The notes beneath the pieces were generated by a model. That model saw only the letters and a list, made by a program, of their open reading frames with translations, was not told where the DNA came from and did not search any database. This document shows, piece after piece, positions 44,210 through 53,253 of a stretch of 64,000 bases of DNA. The number at the start of each line of letters is the position of its first letter. Position 1 is the first letter of the stretch. The position numbers and the translations under genes were made by a program. The DNA comes from Lentzea albida (lineage in GTDB: Bacteria; Actinomycetota; Actinomycetes; Mycobacteriales; Pseudonocardiaceae), in NCBI RefSeq assembly GCF_900111005.1, contig NZ_FOFV01000001.1:496001-560000 (forward strand), read 5' to 3'.

Positions 44210-44974
44210 ATGGTTCTGGCCACCGACTGGGTCCGCCTGCTGATCGTCTGCGTCGTCTTCGTGGCCGCGGCCTGCGCCGTCGTGCGCTTCACCGGCCTCA
44301 CCACCCCGAAGCCGTTCCTCACGGCGGCGGCCCGCGCCGTCCTCCAGCTCGCGGCCGTCAGCGCCGTGATCACGTTCGTCCTGACCCACCTGGGCCTCAC
44401 GTGGGCCTTCCTCGTCGTGATGGCCGTCGTGGCGACCGCCACCTCCGCGCGCCGCACCGGAGCGGGTCGCAAGGGCGTCTGGGTGGCTGCCTCGATCCTG
44501 GTGGGCACCGTGCCCGCGCTCGTCTTCCTGCTCGCCATCGGGCTGCTCCCGGCGAAGGGCATCTCGCTCATCCCGGTCGGCGGCATCCTGATCGGGGGCG
44601 CGATGACCGCCACGACGCTGTCGGCGCGCAGAGCCCTCGACACGCTGCACGACCGCTTCGGCGAGTACGAGGCGGCGCGCGCCATGGGCTTTCGCGAGCG
44701 CGACGCCGTGCGCCTGATCATCCGCCAGCCGTCCGCGGAGGCGCTGCTGCCGCCGCTCGACCAGACCAGAACGGTCGGGCTGGTCACCCTTCCGGGTGCT
44801 TTCGTCGGGATGCTCCTCGGCGGCGCGCCGGTCTGGCAGGCGGGCGCGCTCCAGATCGTGGTGCTCCTGGCGCTGCTGGCCGTCGAAGCCGCCGCCGTTG
44901 CGACCGTCGTGGAGCTCGTCGCGAGAGGTCTGGTCAGGAGGGCTTCCCAACCAACCGAAGTTAGGCTAACCTAA
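44210..44974 (+). CDS. FetB/UPF0014-family membrane permease
   Basis: 254 residues, about seven membrane helices. UPF0014 signatures: ARAVLQLAAVSAVITFVLTH, PVGGILIGGAMTATTLSARR and LLPPLDQTRTVGLVTLPGAFVGMLLGG-like (conserved PGAFVGMLLGG). In E. coli FetAB is an iron exporter; no FetA ATPase gene is adjacent here. ATG 44210 is used (TTG 44204 also possible). The stop codon lies inside a near-consensus iron box. Confidence 0.86.
   Translation: MVLATDWVRLLIVCVVFVAAACAVVRFTGLTTPKPFLTAAARAVLQLAAVSAVITFVLTHLGLTWAFLVVMAVVATATSARRTGAGRKGVWVAASILVGTVPALVFLLAIGLLPAKGISLIPVGGILIGGAMTATTLSARRALDTLHDRFGEYEAARAMGFRERDAVRLIIRQPSAEALLPPLDQTRTVGLVTLPGAFVGMLLGGAPVWQAGALQIVVLLALLAVEAAAVATVVELVARGLVRRASQPTEVRLT
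44956..44974. promoter_or_regulatory. DtxR/IdeR-type iron box overlapping the fetB stop
   Basis: GTTAGGCTAACCTAA at 44960-44974, extended to 19 bases, matches the IdeR consensus TTAGGTTAGSCTAACCWAA at 16 of 19 positions. It spans the last codons and stop of fetB. The next gene in the + direction is convergent, so no target start is apparent. Confidence 0.65.
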
Positions 44975-45020
44975 GTCTCGTCGCTTCGTGGTGGGAGCGG
45001 CAGTCAGTTCGGGAACGGAC

Positions 45021-45052
45021 GAGGCCCCCGCTCTGGGCAGAGCGGGGGCCTC
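45021..45052. terminator. bidirectional hairpin between fetB and sod
   Basis: GAGGCCCCCGCTCT (45021-45034) pairs perfectly with 45039-45052 around a 4-base loop. It is placed between two convergent genes. Confidence 0.9.
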
Positions 45053-45099
45053 GTCGTGTTCGGCCGTGGGCGCTTGTCGGAGCATCCACTGCCGAAGGA

Positions 45100-45723
45100 T
45101 CAGGGCAGCAGCAGGCCGTTCTGGCCCGAGCGCGCCGCCTCGAAGCGGGCGGAGACGTCCTCCCAGTTGACGACGTTCCACAGCGCCGAGATGTAGTCGG
45201 CCTTGAGGTTGCGGTACTGCAGGTAGTACGCGTGCTCCCAGATGTCGAACGCGAGCAGCGGCGTGACCGCGATCGACAGGTTGGAGTGGTGGTCCTTCAG
45301 CTGCAGCGTGATCAGCTTCTGCGCGATCGGCTCCCAGGCGAGGATGCCCCAGCCGGAACCCTGGATCGACGACGCGGCGGCGTTGAGCTGACCGCGGAAC
45401 TTGTCGAACGAGCCGAAGTGCTCGTCGATCGCGGCCGCGAGCTCGCCGACCGGCTTGTCACCGCCGTTGGGCGAGAGGTTCTTCCACCACACCTGGTGCA
45501 GCGCGTGACCCGCCAGGTGGAACGCGAGCGTGGTCTCGAGGCCGACGATCGAGCCGAAGGCCTCCTTGTCGCGGGCCTCCTCGATCTGCTCGATCGTGTC
45601 GTTCGCGCCCTTGACGTACGCCGCGTGGTGCTTGCCGTGGTGCAGCTCGTTGATCTCGCCGATGATCGCCGGCTCGAGGTCGCCGTAGTCGTAGTCGAGA
45701 TCCGGCAGCACGTACTGGCCCAT
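45100..45723 (-). CDS. Fe/Mn superoxide dismutase
   Basis: 207 residues. Family N-terminus [15 protein letters not shown] with the first metal His in [18 protein letters not shown]. The second His is in [12 protein letters not shown], and the Asp and third His are in [17 protein letters not shown] (DxWEH signature). Detoxifies superoxide in the cytosol. Metal preference is not decided from sequence alone. ATG 45723 follows GCAGGAGA. Divergent from the ABC-F gene. Confidence 0.95.
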   Translation of the reverse strand: MGQYVLPDLDYDYGDLEPAIIGEINELHHGKHHAAYVKGANDTIEQIEEARDKEAFGSIVGLETTLAFHLAGHALHQVWWKNLSPNGGDKPVGELAAAIDEHFGSFDKFRGQLNAAASSIQGSGWGILAWEPIAQKLITLQLKDHHSNLSIAVTPLLAFDIWEHAYYLQYRNLKADYISALWNVVNWEDVSARFEAARSGQNGLLLP

Positions 45724-45808
45724 GACTTCTCCTGCAATCTCTTGGTTCTTGCAACTTACTAGCAACAAGGTGAGTAAACCAGTTGCGAGCGCCCGTACCG
45801 TCGAAAGC

Positions 45809-47461
45809 GTGTCCGTGCTGACAGCCAGGAACATTTCGCTGTCGTTCGGTCCGAGGACCGTGATCTCGGAGGTTGATTTCAGTGTTTCGCCTGGTGACCG
45901 CGTCGGCCTGATCGCGCCCAACGGCGTCGGCAAGTCCACGTTGCTCCGCCTGCTCGCCGGTGAGCTGCCACCGGAAACCGGTTCTGTCTCAAGCACCGGG
46001 ACAGTCGCCCACCTGACGCAGGAGACCCTCCACCAAGCTGGAGAGTCGCTGCGGGGCCACCTCGCGCGTCGCTCCGGCGTCGCGCGGGCCGAGCAGTGGC
46101 TGCAACGGGAGGCCGAGGCCCTCGCGGAGGGCGGCGGCGCCGAGTACTCCGACGCGTTCGACCACTGGACCGCCATCGGTGCCGGTGACTTCGACGAACG
46201 CGCGGACGTCGTCTGCGAACACCTCGGCCTGCGGGCGGACCTCCTCGACGGCCGGGAGCCCGACGAGCTGTCGGGCGGCCAGCAGGCGCGCCTGCGGCTC
46301 GCGGCGGTCCTGCTCACGCGTGCCGACGTGCTGTTGCTCGACGAACCCACGAACGACCTCGACGCCGCCGGTCTCGACCTGCTGGAGAACCACGTCAACG
46401 GCTACCAGGGCGCGATCGTGCTGGTGAGCCACGACCGGGAGTTCCTGGCGCGCACCACGACCGCCATCGCCGAGCTCGACGAGTTCAGCCACGGCATCAC
46501 CGTCTTCGGCGGTGGCTGGGACGCCTACGTCGAGGAGAAGGCGAACGCCGAACGCCGTGCCCGCGAGGAGTACGACGCGTACTCGGCGAAGCGCGACTCG
46601 CTGGTGCAGCGCAGCCGCCAGGTGAAGGAGTGGTCGCGCCAGGGCGTGCACCGGGCGAACAGCGCCAAGGCGCGCCGGGACGAGCCGGACGAGAACATCC
46701 GCGCCGGACGCACGCAGGCAGCGGAGAACACGGCGTCCCGATCGTCCGTTGTGGACCGTCAGCTGGCGAGGCTGGAGGAGGTCGAGGAACCGCGCGAGGC
46801 GTGGCAGCTCCGGCTCACCCTGCCGTCGGCGGGGCGCGGCAGCTCGGTCGCGTTCACGTTGCGGCAGGCCGTGGTCCGCCGCGGCGACGTGACGCTCGGA
46901 CCGGTCGACCTCACCATCGGCGCGGGCGAGCGGTGGCGGATCACCGGCCCCAACGGCTCAGGCAAGTCGACGTTGCTCGGCGCGCTGCTCGGCCGCCTCC
47001 CGCTGCTGGAGGGCGACCGCTCGATCGGGCCGGGCGTGGTCGTCGGCGAGGTCGACCAGCTGCGGGCCGAGTTCGCGAGCGACACCAGTGCGCTGCGGAT
47101 CGTGGCGGACGCGTCGGGGCTCCAGGACGTCGAGGTGCGCACGCTGCTGGCGAAGTTCCGGCTCGGCGCGGACGCCGTGCTGCGGCCGGCGCGCGAGCTC
47201 TCACCGGGCGAGCGCACGCGCGCAGGACTCGCCCTGTTGCAAGCCCGTGGCACGAACTGTTTGGTGCTCGACGAACCGACGAACCACCTCGACCTCCCTG
47301 CCATCGAACAGCTGGAACAGGCGCTCGAGACCTACGCGGGAACGTTGTTGCTGGTCACGCACGACCGGCGGCTCGCTTCGGCCGTGCGGGTGGATCACGA
47401 GATCAACGTCCGCGACCTTCTCACGTTTCCTCGTGTGAAGGGTGGAAGATATGGGTCATGA
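45809..47461 (+). CDS. ABC-F ATPase
   Basis: About 550 residues with two ABC domains and no membrane helices. NBD1: Walker [15 protein letters not shown], signature [10 protein letters not shown], Walker [15 protein letters not shown]2: [35 protein letters not shown]. The linker between them (about 230-300) is highly charged ([16 protein letters not shown]), as in ribosome-acting ABC-F proteins. It may protect ribosomes from antibiotics or act in translation. GTG 45809 is chosen; GTG 45815 is possible. Confidence 0.9.
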   Translation: MSVLTARNISLSFGPRTVISEVDFSVSPGDRVGLIAPNGVGKSTLLRLLAGELPPETGSVSSTGTVAHLTQETLHQAGESLRGHLARRSGVARAEQWLQREAEALAEGGGAEYSDAFDHWTAIGAGDFDERADVVCEHLGLRADLLDGREPDELSGGQQARLRLAAVLLTRADVLLLDEPTNDLDAAGLDLLENHVNGYQGAIVLVSHDREFLARTTTAIAELDEFSHGITVFGGGWDAYVEEKANAERRAREEYDAYSAKRDSLVQRSRQVKEWSRQGVHRANSAKARRDEPDENIRAGRTQAAENTASRSSVVDRQLARLEEVEEPREAWQLRLTLPSAGRGSSVAFTLRQAVVRRGDVTLGPVDLTIGAGERWRITGPNGSGKSTLLGALLGRLPLLEGDRSIGPGVVVGEVDQLRAEFASDTSALRIVADASGLQDVEVRTLLAKFRLGADAVLRPARELSPGERTRAGLALLQARGTNCLVLDEPTNHLDLPAIEQLEQALETYAGTLLLVTHDRRLASAVRVDHEINVRDLLTFPRVKGGRYGS

Positions 47462-47868
47462 CCACCGAGGAGGACTGGCCGGTCGAACAGACCTGGTCGA
47501 TGCGCAACACCCACTGGCACGCCTATGTGGAGCACACGTCACTCGACCACGCCTCTCCTCGACAGGTCCGGCTCGAACGCACCCCTGAGGAAGTGCTGAC
47601 GTCGCCGGCCGAGGTCGCCGCGTGGCTCGAGGTCAACCTCCGCAGCGCGACGAGGCCCGAGGAGACGGGCAAGAAGCGCGTGAAGGACGAACGGGACTTC
47701 ACCGACTCGAACCGGGTGCACGCCTCGCTGGCGTCGCGCGGCGAGTCGATCTACACGGGCGTGAAGGGCGAGCTCACGCTGGCGGTCGAGGCCGTGACGC
47801 CGGACGAGTGCCGGATCTCGCACGACGGTGCGGACGTGGCGCCCCTGAAGGCCGGCCGCCGCCGCTAG
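47458..47868 (+). CDS. hypothetical protein coupled to the ABC-F gene
   Basis: 136 residues, soluble and charged. The ATG overlaps the stop of the ABC-F gene (ATGA at 47458-47461). Starts [17 protein letters not shown], with WHAYVEHTSLDHASPRQVRL and ETGKKRVKDERDFTDSNRVH, and a basic C-terminus (KAGRRR). No domain recognised. The coupling hints at a role tied to the ABC-F protein. Confidence 0.78.
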   Translation: MTTEEDWPVEQTWSMRNTHWHAYVEHTSLDHASPRQVRLERTPEEVLTSPAEVAAWLEVNLRSATRPEETGKKRVKDERDFTDSNRVHASLASRGESIYTGVKGELTLAVEAVTPDECRISHDGADVAPLKAGRRR

Positions 47869-47874
47869 CTCGAG

Positions 47875-47919
47875 CCGGTGCGGGCAGGCCTGTCACGAGG
47901 ACATGCCTGCCCGCACCGG
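47875..47919. terminator. bidirectional hairpin terminator
   Basis: CCGGTGCGGGCAGGC (47875-47889) and its exact complement (47905-47919) lie between two convergent genes; TGT/ACA extends the stem past one mismatch. Confidence 0.88.
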
Positions 47920-47943
47920 TTTCCTCGTCAGGGCTTCGGGCGG

Positions 47944-49440
47944 CTAGCCGACGTGCCACGTGTGCACGGGCTCGCCCGCGTGCATCAGCTCCATGTACCG
48001 CTTGAGCATGCCGGACAGCGCCGCGTCCCTCGACAGGCCGCGTTCCTCCAGCAGCGCAACGGTTTCCCGCTGCCACGACGAGCCCGTGCGGCGCGCGAGG
48101 CAGCGCTGTTCGATCACGCCGAGGTAGCGCTCGCGGGCCTCGTCGGAGACACCGCAGTCGCGCAGGCCGTCGTGCGCCATCGGCAGGAGCCTGCGCAGCA
48201 CCAGCTCGTCCGGCGGGATCCAGCCGATGCCGGGCCAGTACAGCTGGGCGTTCATGCCGTGCCGTGCGCCGGTGTAGAGGTTCTCCTCCGCCGCCTGGAA
48301 CGACATCTGAGTCCACAGTGGACGTTCCTGTGAAGTGAGCGCGCGCTGGGCGCCGTAGAAGAACGCGGCGTTGGCCATCGTGTCGAGCACCGTGGGGCCC
48401 GCGGGCAGCACCCGGTTCTCGACGCGCAGGTGCGGCACGCCGTCGACCACGTCGTAGACCGGCCTGTTCCAGCGCCAGATCGTGCCGTTGTGCAGCCGCA
48501 GCTCGGAAAGTCGAGGCGCGCCACCGGCTTCCAGGACCTCCAACGGGTCCTCGTCGTCGGTTTCGGGCAGCAGGCTCGGGAAGTAGCGCACGTTCTCCTC
48601 GAACAGGTCGAAGATCGACGTGATCCACCGTTCACCGAACCACACGCGCGGGCGCACGCCCTGGTTCTTCAGCTCGTCCGGGCGCGTGTCCGTGGCCTGC
48701 TCGAACAACGGGATCCGGGTCTCGTGCCAGAGCGCCTTGCCCAGCAGGAACGCCGAGTTCGCGGCGATTGCGACCTGCACGCCCGCCAGGCACTGCGCGG
48801 CGTTCCAGTGCGAGGCGAAGTTCGTGGGCTCGACCTGCAGGTGCAGTTGCACCGACGTGCACGCCGCTTCCGGCAGGATCGACTCCGCGTAGCTGTGCAG
48901 CTTCTCCGGCCCCTTGCCCGGCATCGCCGGGCCTTCCATGTGCAGCACCATCTCCTCGCCGCGGGCCTTGAAGATGGTGTCGTTGAGCAGCGCGTACCGC
49001 GGCGACTCGGAGAGCCACCTGCGGTCGAAGTGCCGCTCCCGCAACGTGGGCAGCACGCCGATCATGGCCAGGTTGGCGCCCACGTCGTTGGCCTTGGAGT
49101 CCGCGCTGTCGAGCGACTGGCGCAGTTCTTCCTCCAGGCCGAGCATCTCGCCCCCGGCGAGCTCGCGCGGGGGGACGTTGATCTCGAGGTTCTGCTGTCC
49201 CAGCTCCAAGGTGTAGGAGGGATCGTCGATCTTCTCGAGGACCTCCGAGTTCGCCATCGCCGGACGCATCGCGTCGTCGACGAGGTTCAGCTCGATCTCG
49301 AGCCCCATCTGGCGACGGGGGAAGGAGAACGTGTCTTCGGCCAGCATCGTGGCCAGTGCGTCGAGACTCCGCTGCATCTTCTCCCGATAACGCTGGCGGT
49401 CGTCTCTGGTGAAAGTGCGGCTGGACACTTCACTTCCCAT
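47944..49440 (-). CDS. glutamate-cysteine ligase family protein (GCS2)
   Basis: 498 residues, carboxylate-amine ligase fold: MGLEIELNLVDDAMRPA (metal-binding Glu pair), LGQQNLEINVPPRELAGG, TSVQLHLQVEPTNFASHWNA-like and GPTVLDTMANAAFFYGA. The family joins glutamate and cysteine or similar substrates with ATP. Actinobacteria of this group use mycothiol and ergothioneine, so the product may be gamma-glutamylcysteine for ergothioneine or another peptide; no egt genes are adjacent. The ATG follows GAAGGGG. Confidence 0.88.
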   Translation of the reverse strand: MGSEVSSRTFTRDDRQRYREKMQRSLDALATMLAEDTFSFPRRQMGLEIELNLVDDAMRPAMANSEVLEKIDDPSYTLELGQQNLEINVPPRELAGGEMLGLEEELRQSLDSADSKANDVGANLAMIGVLPTLRERHFDRRWLSESPRYALLNDTIFKARGEEMVLHMEGPAMPGKGPEKLHSYAESILPEAACTSVQLHLQVEPTNFASHWNAAQCLAGVQVAIAANSAFLLGKALWHETRIPLFEQATDTRPDELKNQGVRPRVWFGERWITSIFDLFEENVRYFPSLLPETDDEDPLEVLEAGGAPRLSELRLHNGTIWRWNRPVYDVVDGVPHLRVENRVLPAGPTVLDTMANAAFFYGAQRALTSQERPLWTQMSFQAAEENLYTGARHGMNAQLYWPGIGWIPPDELVLRRLLPMAHDGLRDCGVSDEARERYLGVIEQRCLARRTGSSWQRETVALLEERGLSRDAALSGMLKRYMELMHAGEPVHTWHVG

Positions 49441-49649
49441 GCCGCTACCCCTTCGCTCGGCGCCGGTGGGCGCGGGCCAGGCGGAACGCCAAACGTGACA
49501 CAGCGGAAACCTGCTTTACATCGCCCAAATCGGTGCTCTCTGTCACGTCGAGGTAACAACCAGCGATCATCCGCTGGTCGGGCGCGTGCGGTTCCGCCCT
49601 CCGGACTACCTCGCCTGTTCCACGACGGGTCGGATGCGAAACTTCCCGC

Positions 49650-50441
49650 GTGGCTGACGTGATCGAGATCAACGACCCGGCCGACCCCCGGCTGGACGAC
49701 TTCCGCGACCTGTCGACGGCCGACCGCAGGCCCGACCGGCCCGGAGGACGCGGTCTCGTCATCGCCGAGGGTGTCGTCGTGGTGGAACGCCTGCTGGCCT
49801 CGCCGTACCCGGTGCGCGGACTGCTCGGCGTGCGCCGCCGGATCGAGGCCCTGGACCTCGCTGACCTGGACGTTCCCGCCTACGTGACGTCAGCGGAGGT
49901 CATGGCGTCGGTGGTCGGCTTCCACCTGAACCGGGGCGTGCTGGCGGCCGCGGACAGGGCTCCCGCGGTGTCGTTCGAAGAGCTCGCGGCCGGCTCCCAG
50001 CGCCTCGCCGTGCTGGAGGGCGTGGGCGACCACGAGAACCTGGGTTCGATCTTCCGCAACGCCGCCGCACTGGGCGTGGACGGCGTCGTCCTGGGTCCCG
50101 GCTGCAGCGACCCTCTGTACCGCCGCAGCGTGCGCGTGTCGATGGGCCACGTGCTGCGCGTGCCGTTCGCTACCACGGATGAGTGGCCCGCGGCGCTGAA
50201 CCTGTTGAGGCAAAAGGGTTACACGGTTGCCGCTCTGACGCCCCGCCCGTCCGCCCTGCACCTAGCGGACGCGGGCCTGCGCGGCCGTCGCGTGGCCGTG
50301 CTGCTCGGCTCGGAGGGCCCCGGCCTCACCGACGAGGCGATCGACGCGGCCGACCTGGCCGTCCGCATCCCGATGTCGTCGGGCGTGGACTCCCTGAACG
50401 TCGCGACCGCGGGCGCCGTGGCGTTCTACGCGTTGCTCTAG
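49650..50441 (+). CDS. SpoU-family RNA 2'-O-methyltransferase (Rv0881 type)
   Basis: 263 residues. N-terminal substrate-binding domain (RGLVIAEGVVVVERLLASPYPV), then the SpoU knotted methyltransferase domain: motif 1 DHENLGSIFRNAAALGVDGVVL, motif 2 LLGSEGPGLTDEAIDAADLAVRIPM and motif 3 SGVDSLNVATAGAVAFYAL. Methylates ribose in rRNA or tRNA using SAM. GTG start. Homologous position to Rv0881. Stops overlap with the convergent DUF2537 gene by four bases. Confidence 0.93.
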   Translation: MADVIEINDPADPRLDDFRDLSTADRRPDRPGGRGLVIAEGVVVVERLLASPYPVRGLLGVRRRIEALDLADLDVPAYVTSAEVMASVVGFHLNRGVLAAADRAPAVSFEELAAGSQRLAVLEGVGDHENLGSIFRNAAALGVDGVVLGPGCSDPLYRRSVRVSMGHVLRVPFATTDEWPAALNLLRQKGYTVAALTPRPSALHLADAGLRGRRVAVLLGSEGPGLTDEAIDAADLAVRIPMSSGVDSLNVATAGAVAFYALL

Positions 50442-51040
50442 AGGAGCGTGAGGATCAGCGCGAGCCAGGCGACGCCCACCCCGGTCACGACGCCGTAGGC
50501 TACCCAGCGCCACACCGGCACCTTGCGCCCGAGCCACACGCTCGGCGCCAGGCCACCGACCACCAGCACGTTCGCCACGAGCGCGAGCCACCGGCTCGTC
50601 TCGCCCAGGCCCAGCGAGAGCGACACGACCGTCACCGCGACGATCGCCGCGGTGATGACGCTGACCGTGAGCCCGGTGCCCCACGGGGTGGGCTCGGACT
50701 CCTCCTGCTGCTCCTCCGCGACGGCTTCGGCTTCGGCAGGCGCCTCGGGCGCCTCGACGGTGAGCAGGTCGCCGCTGACCGGGTCGGTGTAGCTGACCGG
50801 GGAGTTCATGACCGCCGCGATCCTGCCGGCGAGTTGCCTGCCCCGACGGGCGACCAGCGCGTTGGCCACCCCGTCGGCAGGCGTCTCGGTGCGCACCACG
50901 GCGTCGGCGACCTTCGCCCACTCGTGCAGCGCCTCGGCCAGATCGGCACCGAGGGGCAGGCTGTGCGGGTCGACCTCGCGCTCACCGGACTCGTCTTCGC
51001 CGGCGAGCACGGCGCGGCCGTCCCGGACTCGCAACTCCAC
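50438..51040 (-). CDS. DUF2537 membrane protein
   Basis: 200 residues from GTG 51040, which has a GAGGAGG site. The N-terminal half is soluble and acidic (LRVRDGRAVLAGEDESGERE..GADLAEALHEWA). The C-terminal half has four hydrophobic helices (ISVITAAIVAVTVVSLSLG-like; WRWVAYGVVTGVGVAWLALIL). It resembles DUF2537 (Rv0879c family, by recall) with an N-terminal extension. The frame is open upstream through a G-rich minisatellite, which I take to be non-coding. Confidence 0.72.
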   Translation of the reverse strand: MELRVRDGRAVLAGEDESGEREVDPHSLPLGADLAEALHEWAKVADAVVRTETPADGVANALVARRGRQLAGRIAAVMNSPVSYTDPVSGDLLTVEAPEAPAEAEAVAEEQQEESEPTPWGTGLTVSVITAAIVAVTVVSLSLGLGETSRWLALVANVLVVGGLAPSVWLGRKVPVWRWVAYGVVTGVGVAWLALILTLL

Positions 51041-51148
51041 TGCGCCTCCTCGGTCTGGAGCTTCGGGCAGAAACCTATCGGACGGGTGGGGTGGGGAGAA
51101 CGGATGTCGGCCGGCGTCGGGTGGGTGGGCGGCCGAAGGGGCCGGAAA

Positions 51149-51265
51149 GGCCGGGGTGGCGGGAAATGCTGGGGATGACGGAGGCCGGGGTGGTGGGAAA
51201 GGCCGGAACGGCCGGAAAGCCGGGGTGGCGGAAACGGACGGGGATGGCGGGAAGGCCGGGTTGGC
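51149..51265. repeat. G-rich minisatellite
   Basis: About 3.3 degenerate tandem copies of a unit near 35 bases, each starting GGCCGGGGTGG(C/T)GG, at 51149, 51183, 51218 and 51254. It lies in the gap upstream of the DUF2537 gene (51041-51368). No gene or promoter is evident in the rest of this gap. Confidence 0.75.
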
Positions 51266-51368
51266 AGCGAGCACAGGTGGAGACGCGACCTGACGCCACC
51301 ACCCTCGGCGCCTGCACCTCGGCGGCCTCGCCGCTCCCACAACCGGCGCCCCCACAGCCGGAGTCGTG

Positions 51369-51411
51369 AGGTCGCGTTCGCGCCAGATCCCCATTGGCGC
51401 GAACGCGACCT
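51369..51411. terminator. hairpin terminator of the ABC exporter operon
   Basis: AGGTCGCGTTCGCGCCA (51369-51385) pairs perfectly over 17 bp with 51395-51411, 7 bases past the stop of the exporter gene. Confidence 0.88.
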
Positions 51412-51417
51412 GCCGGC

Positions 51418-53253
51418 CTAGGCGAGCGAGTCGCGCCAGGCCGTGTGCAGGGCGGCGAACCTGCCCCGCTCACCGATCAGCTCCTCGGGGGAGCCGTCCT
51501 CCACCACAATGCCACCATCGAGCACCAGCACGCGGTCCGCGATCAGGACCGTCGACAGGCGGTGGGCGATGATGAACGCCGTCCGGTCCGCCAGCACCGT
51601 TTCCAGCGCTGCCTGCACGGCGCGTTCTGTGGGCACGTCCAGTGACGACGTCGCCTCGTCCAGCACCAGCACCGCCGGGTCCGCGAGGAACGCGCGGGCG
51701 AAGGCGACCATCTGGCGCTGGCCCGCGGACAGGCGGCCGCCTCGCTTGCGGACGTCCGTGTCGTAGCCGTCGGGGAGGGCCGCGATGAACTCGTGCGCGC
51801 CCACCTCGGCCGCTGCCGCCTCGATCTCCGCCCGGGTCGCCGCCGGACGGCCCAGGGCGATGTTGTCGGCCACGGAGCCGGAGAACAGGAAGTTCTCCTG
51901 CGTAACCATCGTGACCGCCCGGCGGAGGTCCGTGTCGGCGACCGTGCGGAGGTCGGTGCCGTCGAGCTGCACCGAACCCGTCGACGGGTCGTAGAAACGG
52001 GCCACGAGCTTCGCCACGGTCGTCTTGCCGGCACCGGTCGCGCCCACCAGGGCCACGGTCTGGCCCGCCGGGACGTCCAGCGAGAAGCGCGGCAGCACCA
52101 GGCGGGTCGTGCCGGGGTACTGGAACTCCACGTCGGCGAACCGGACGGCGCCCCGCGCGTGCGGCAGGGCCACCGGCGAAGCAGGTTCCGGGACCGACGG
52201 CTCCTCCTCCAGGACGCCTGAGATCTTCTCCAGGGCGGCGGTGGCGGAGGAGTAGGAGTTCGCGAACATCGCCAGCTCGTCGAACGGGTCGTAGAAGCGG
52301 CGCAGGTACACGGTGAACGCCGTCAGCACGCCCAGTTCCAGGGAGCCGCCCGCCACGCGGTAGGCGCCCCAGGCGAGGACCAGCGCCAGGGACACGTTGC
52401 CGATGGCGCGGACCGACGACACGAACGTGGCCATCACGCCCAGCGCGTCGGTGTTCGCGTCGCGGAACTGGCCGTTGAAGCCCTTCATGATCTGCTCGTT
52501 GCGGGGCTGGCGGCGGAACGCCTGCACCGCGCGGATGCCGTTCATGGACTCCACGAACTGCACGATGATCTTGGCGATCGCGCCGCGCGTGCCGCGGTAG
52601 GCGTCCATCGAACGCCGGCGGAACCAGCGCCAGATGAAGTAGATCGGCACGAAGCCCGCGATCACGACCAGGGCCAGCGGGACGTCCAGGTACAGCAGGA
52701 TGATCGCGATGCCCGTCACCGACAGCGCCGCGTTGAACAGGCTGTCGAGGCCCTCCTCCAGCAGGTCCTGCAACGAGTCGACGTCGCTCGTCAGCCGTGA
52801 GATGACCTTGCCGGACGTGTAGGACTCGTGGAACCCGACGGACAGGCTTTGCGAGTGCCGGAAGATCCGGCCGCGCAGGTCCAGCAGCACGTCCTGGCCG
52901 ACCCGGCCGGACAGGCGCAGGAACGCCCAGCGCAGGAACGTCATCAGCAGCGCGGAGACCGCGTACCCGGCGACGCACCAGACCAGGGTCGCCGCGCTGC
53001 CGCCGATCGCGGCCGGGATGCCGTCGTCGATCGCGACGGCGATCAGCAACGGACCCGCGAGCGCCGCCAGGTTGCCGCCCACCACCGCGGCGATCGCCAG
53101 CGACACGAGGCCGACGTGCGGGCGCAGCAACGATCCCAGCAGCCTGCGCGAGCGGGCCTGCAGGCGCAGGCCCGTCGAGTGCGTGATCTCCTCGATCTCC
53201 TCGGCGGCGACGCCGCGCCACTCTTCTTCCTGTGCCACAGTCACTTCACTCAC
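51418..53253 (-). CDS. ABC exporter half, catalytically complete NBD
   Basis: 611 residues: a six-helix exporter membrane domain (about 55-330) and an NBD with Walker A LVGATGAGKTTVAK, Q-loop TQENFLFSG, Walker B VLVLDEATSSLD (catalytic Glu present) and H-loop FIIAHRLST, but the signature is LSAGQ rather than LSGGQ. The GTG overlaps the stop of the other half (GTGA at 53250-53253), indicating a heterodimer. Probably exports lipid- or drug-like compounds. Confidence 0.93.
   Translation of the reverse strand: MSEVTVAQEEEWRGVAAEEIEEITHSTGLRLQARSRRLLGSLLRPHVGLVSLAIAAVVGGNLAALAGPLLIAVAIDDGIPAAIGGSAATLVWCVAGYAVSALLMTFLRWAFLRLSGRVGQDVLLDLRGRIFRHSQSLSVGFHESYTSGKVISRLTSDVDSLQDLLEEGLDSLFNAALSVTGIAIILLYLDVPLALVVIAGFVPIYFIWRWFRRRSMDAYRGTRGAIAKIIVQFVESMNGIRAVQAFRRQPRNEQIMKGFNGQFRDANTDALGVMATFVSSVRAIGNVSLALVLAWGAYRVAGGSLELGVLTAFTVYLRRFYDPFDELAMFANSYSSATAALEKISGVLEEEPSVPEPASPVALPHARGAVRFADVEFQYPGTTRLVLPRFSLDVPAGQTVALVGATGAGKTTVAKLVARFYDPSTGSVQLDGTDLRTVADTDLRRAVTMVTQENFLFSGSVADNIALGRPAATRAEIEAAAAEVGAHEFIAALPDGYDTDVRKRGGRLSAGQRQMVAFARAFLADPAVLVLDEATSSLDVPTERAVQAALETVLADRTAFIIAHRLSTVLIADRVLVLDGGIVVEDGSPEELIGERGRFAALHTAWRDSLA

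Noticed and set aside
42562-44964. 800-codon + strand frame opposite the purine permease
   Set aside because: Antisense shadow with His/Asp/Arg-rich composition; the permease and FetB frames carry the family motifs.
44988-45170. Small + frame downstream of the iron box as its target gene
   Set aside because: It runs through the terminator hairpin and into antisense of sod; its peptide is low-complexity Ser/Arg/Pro.
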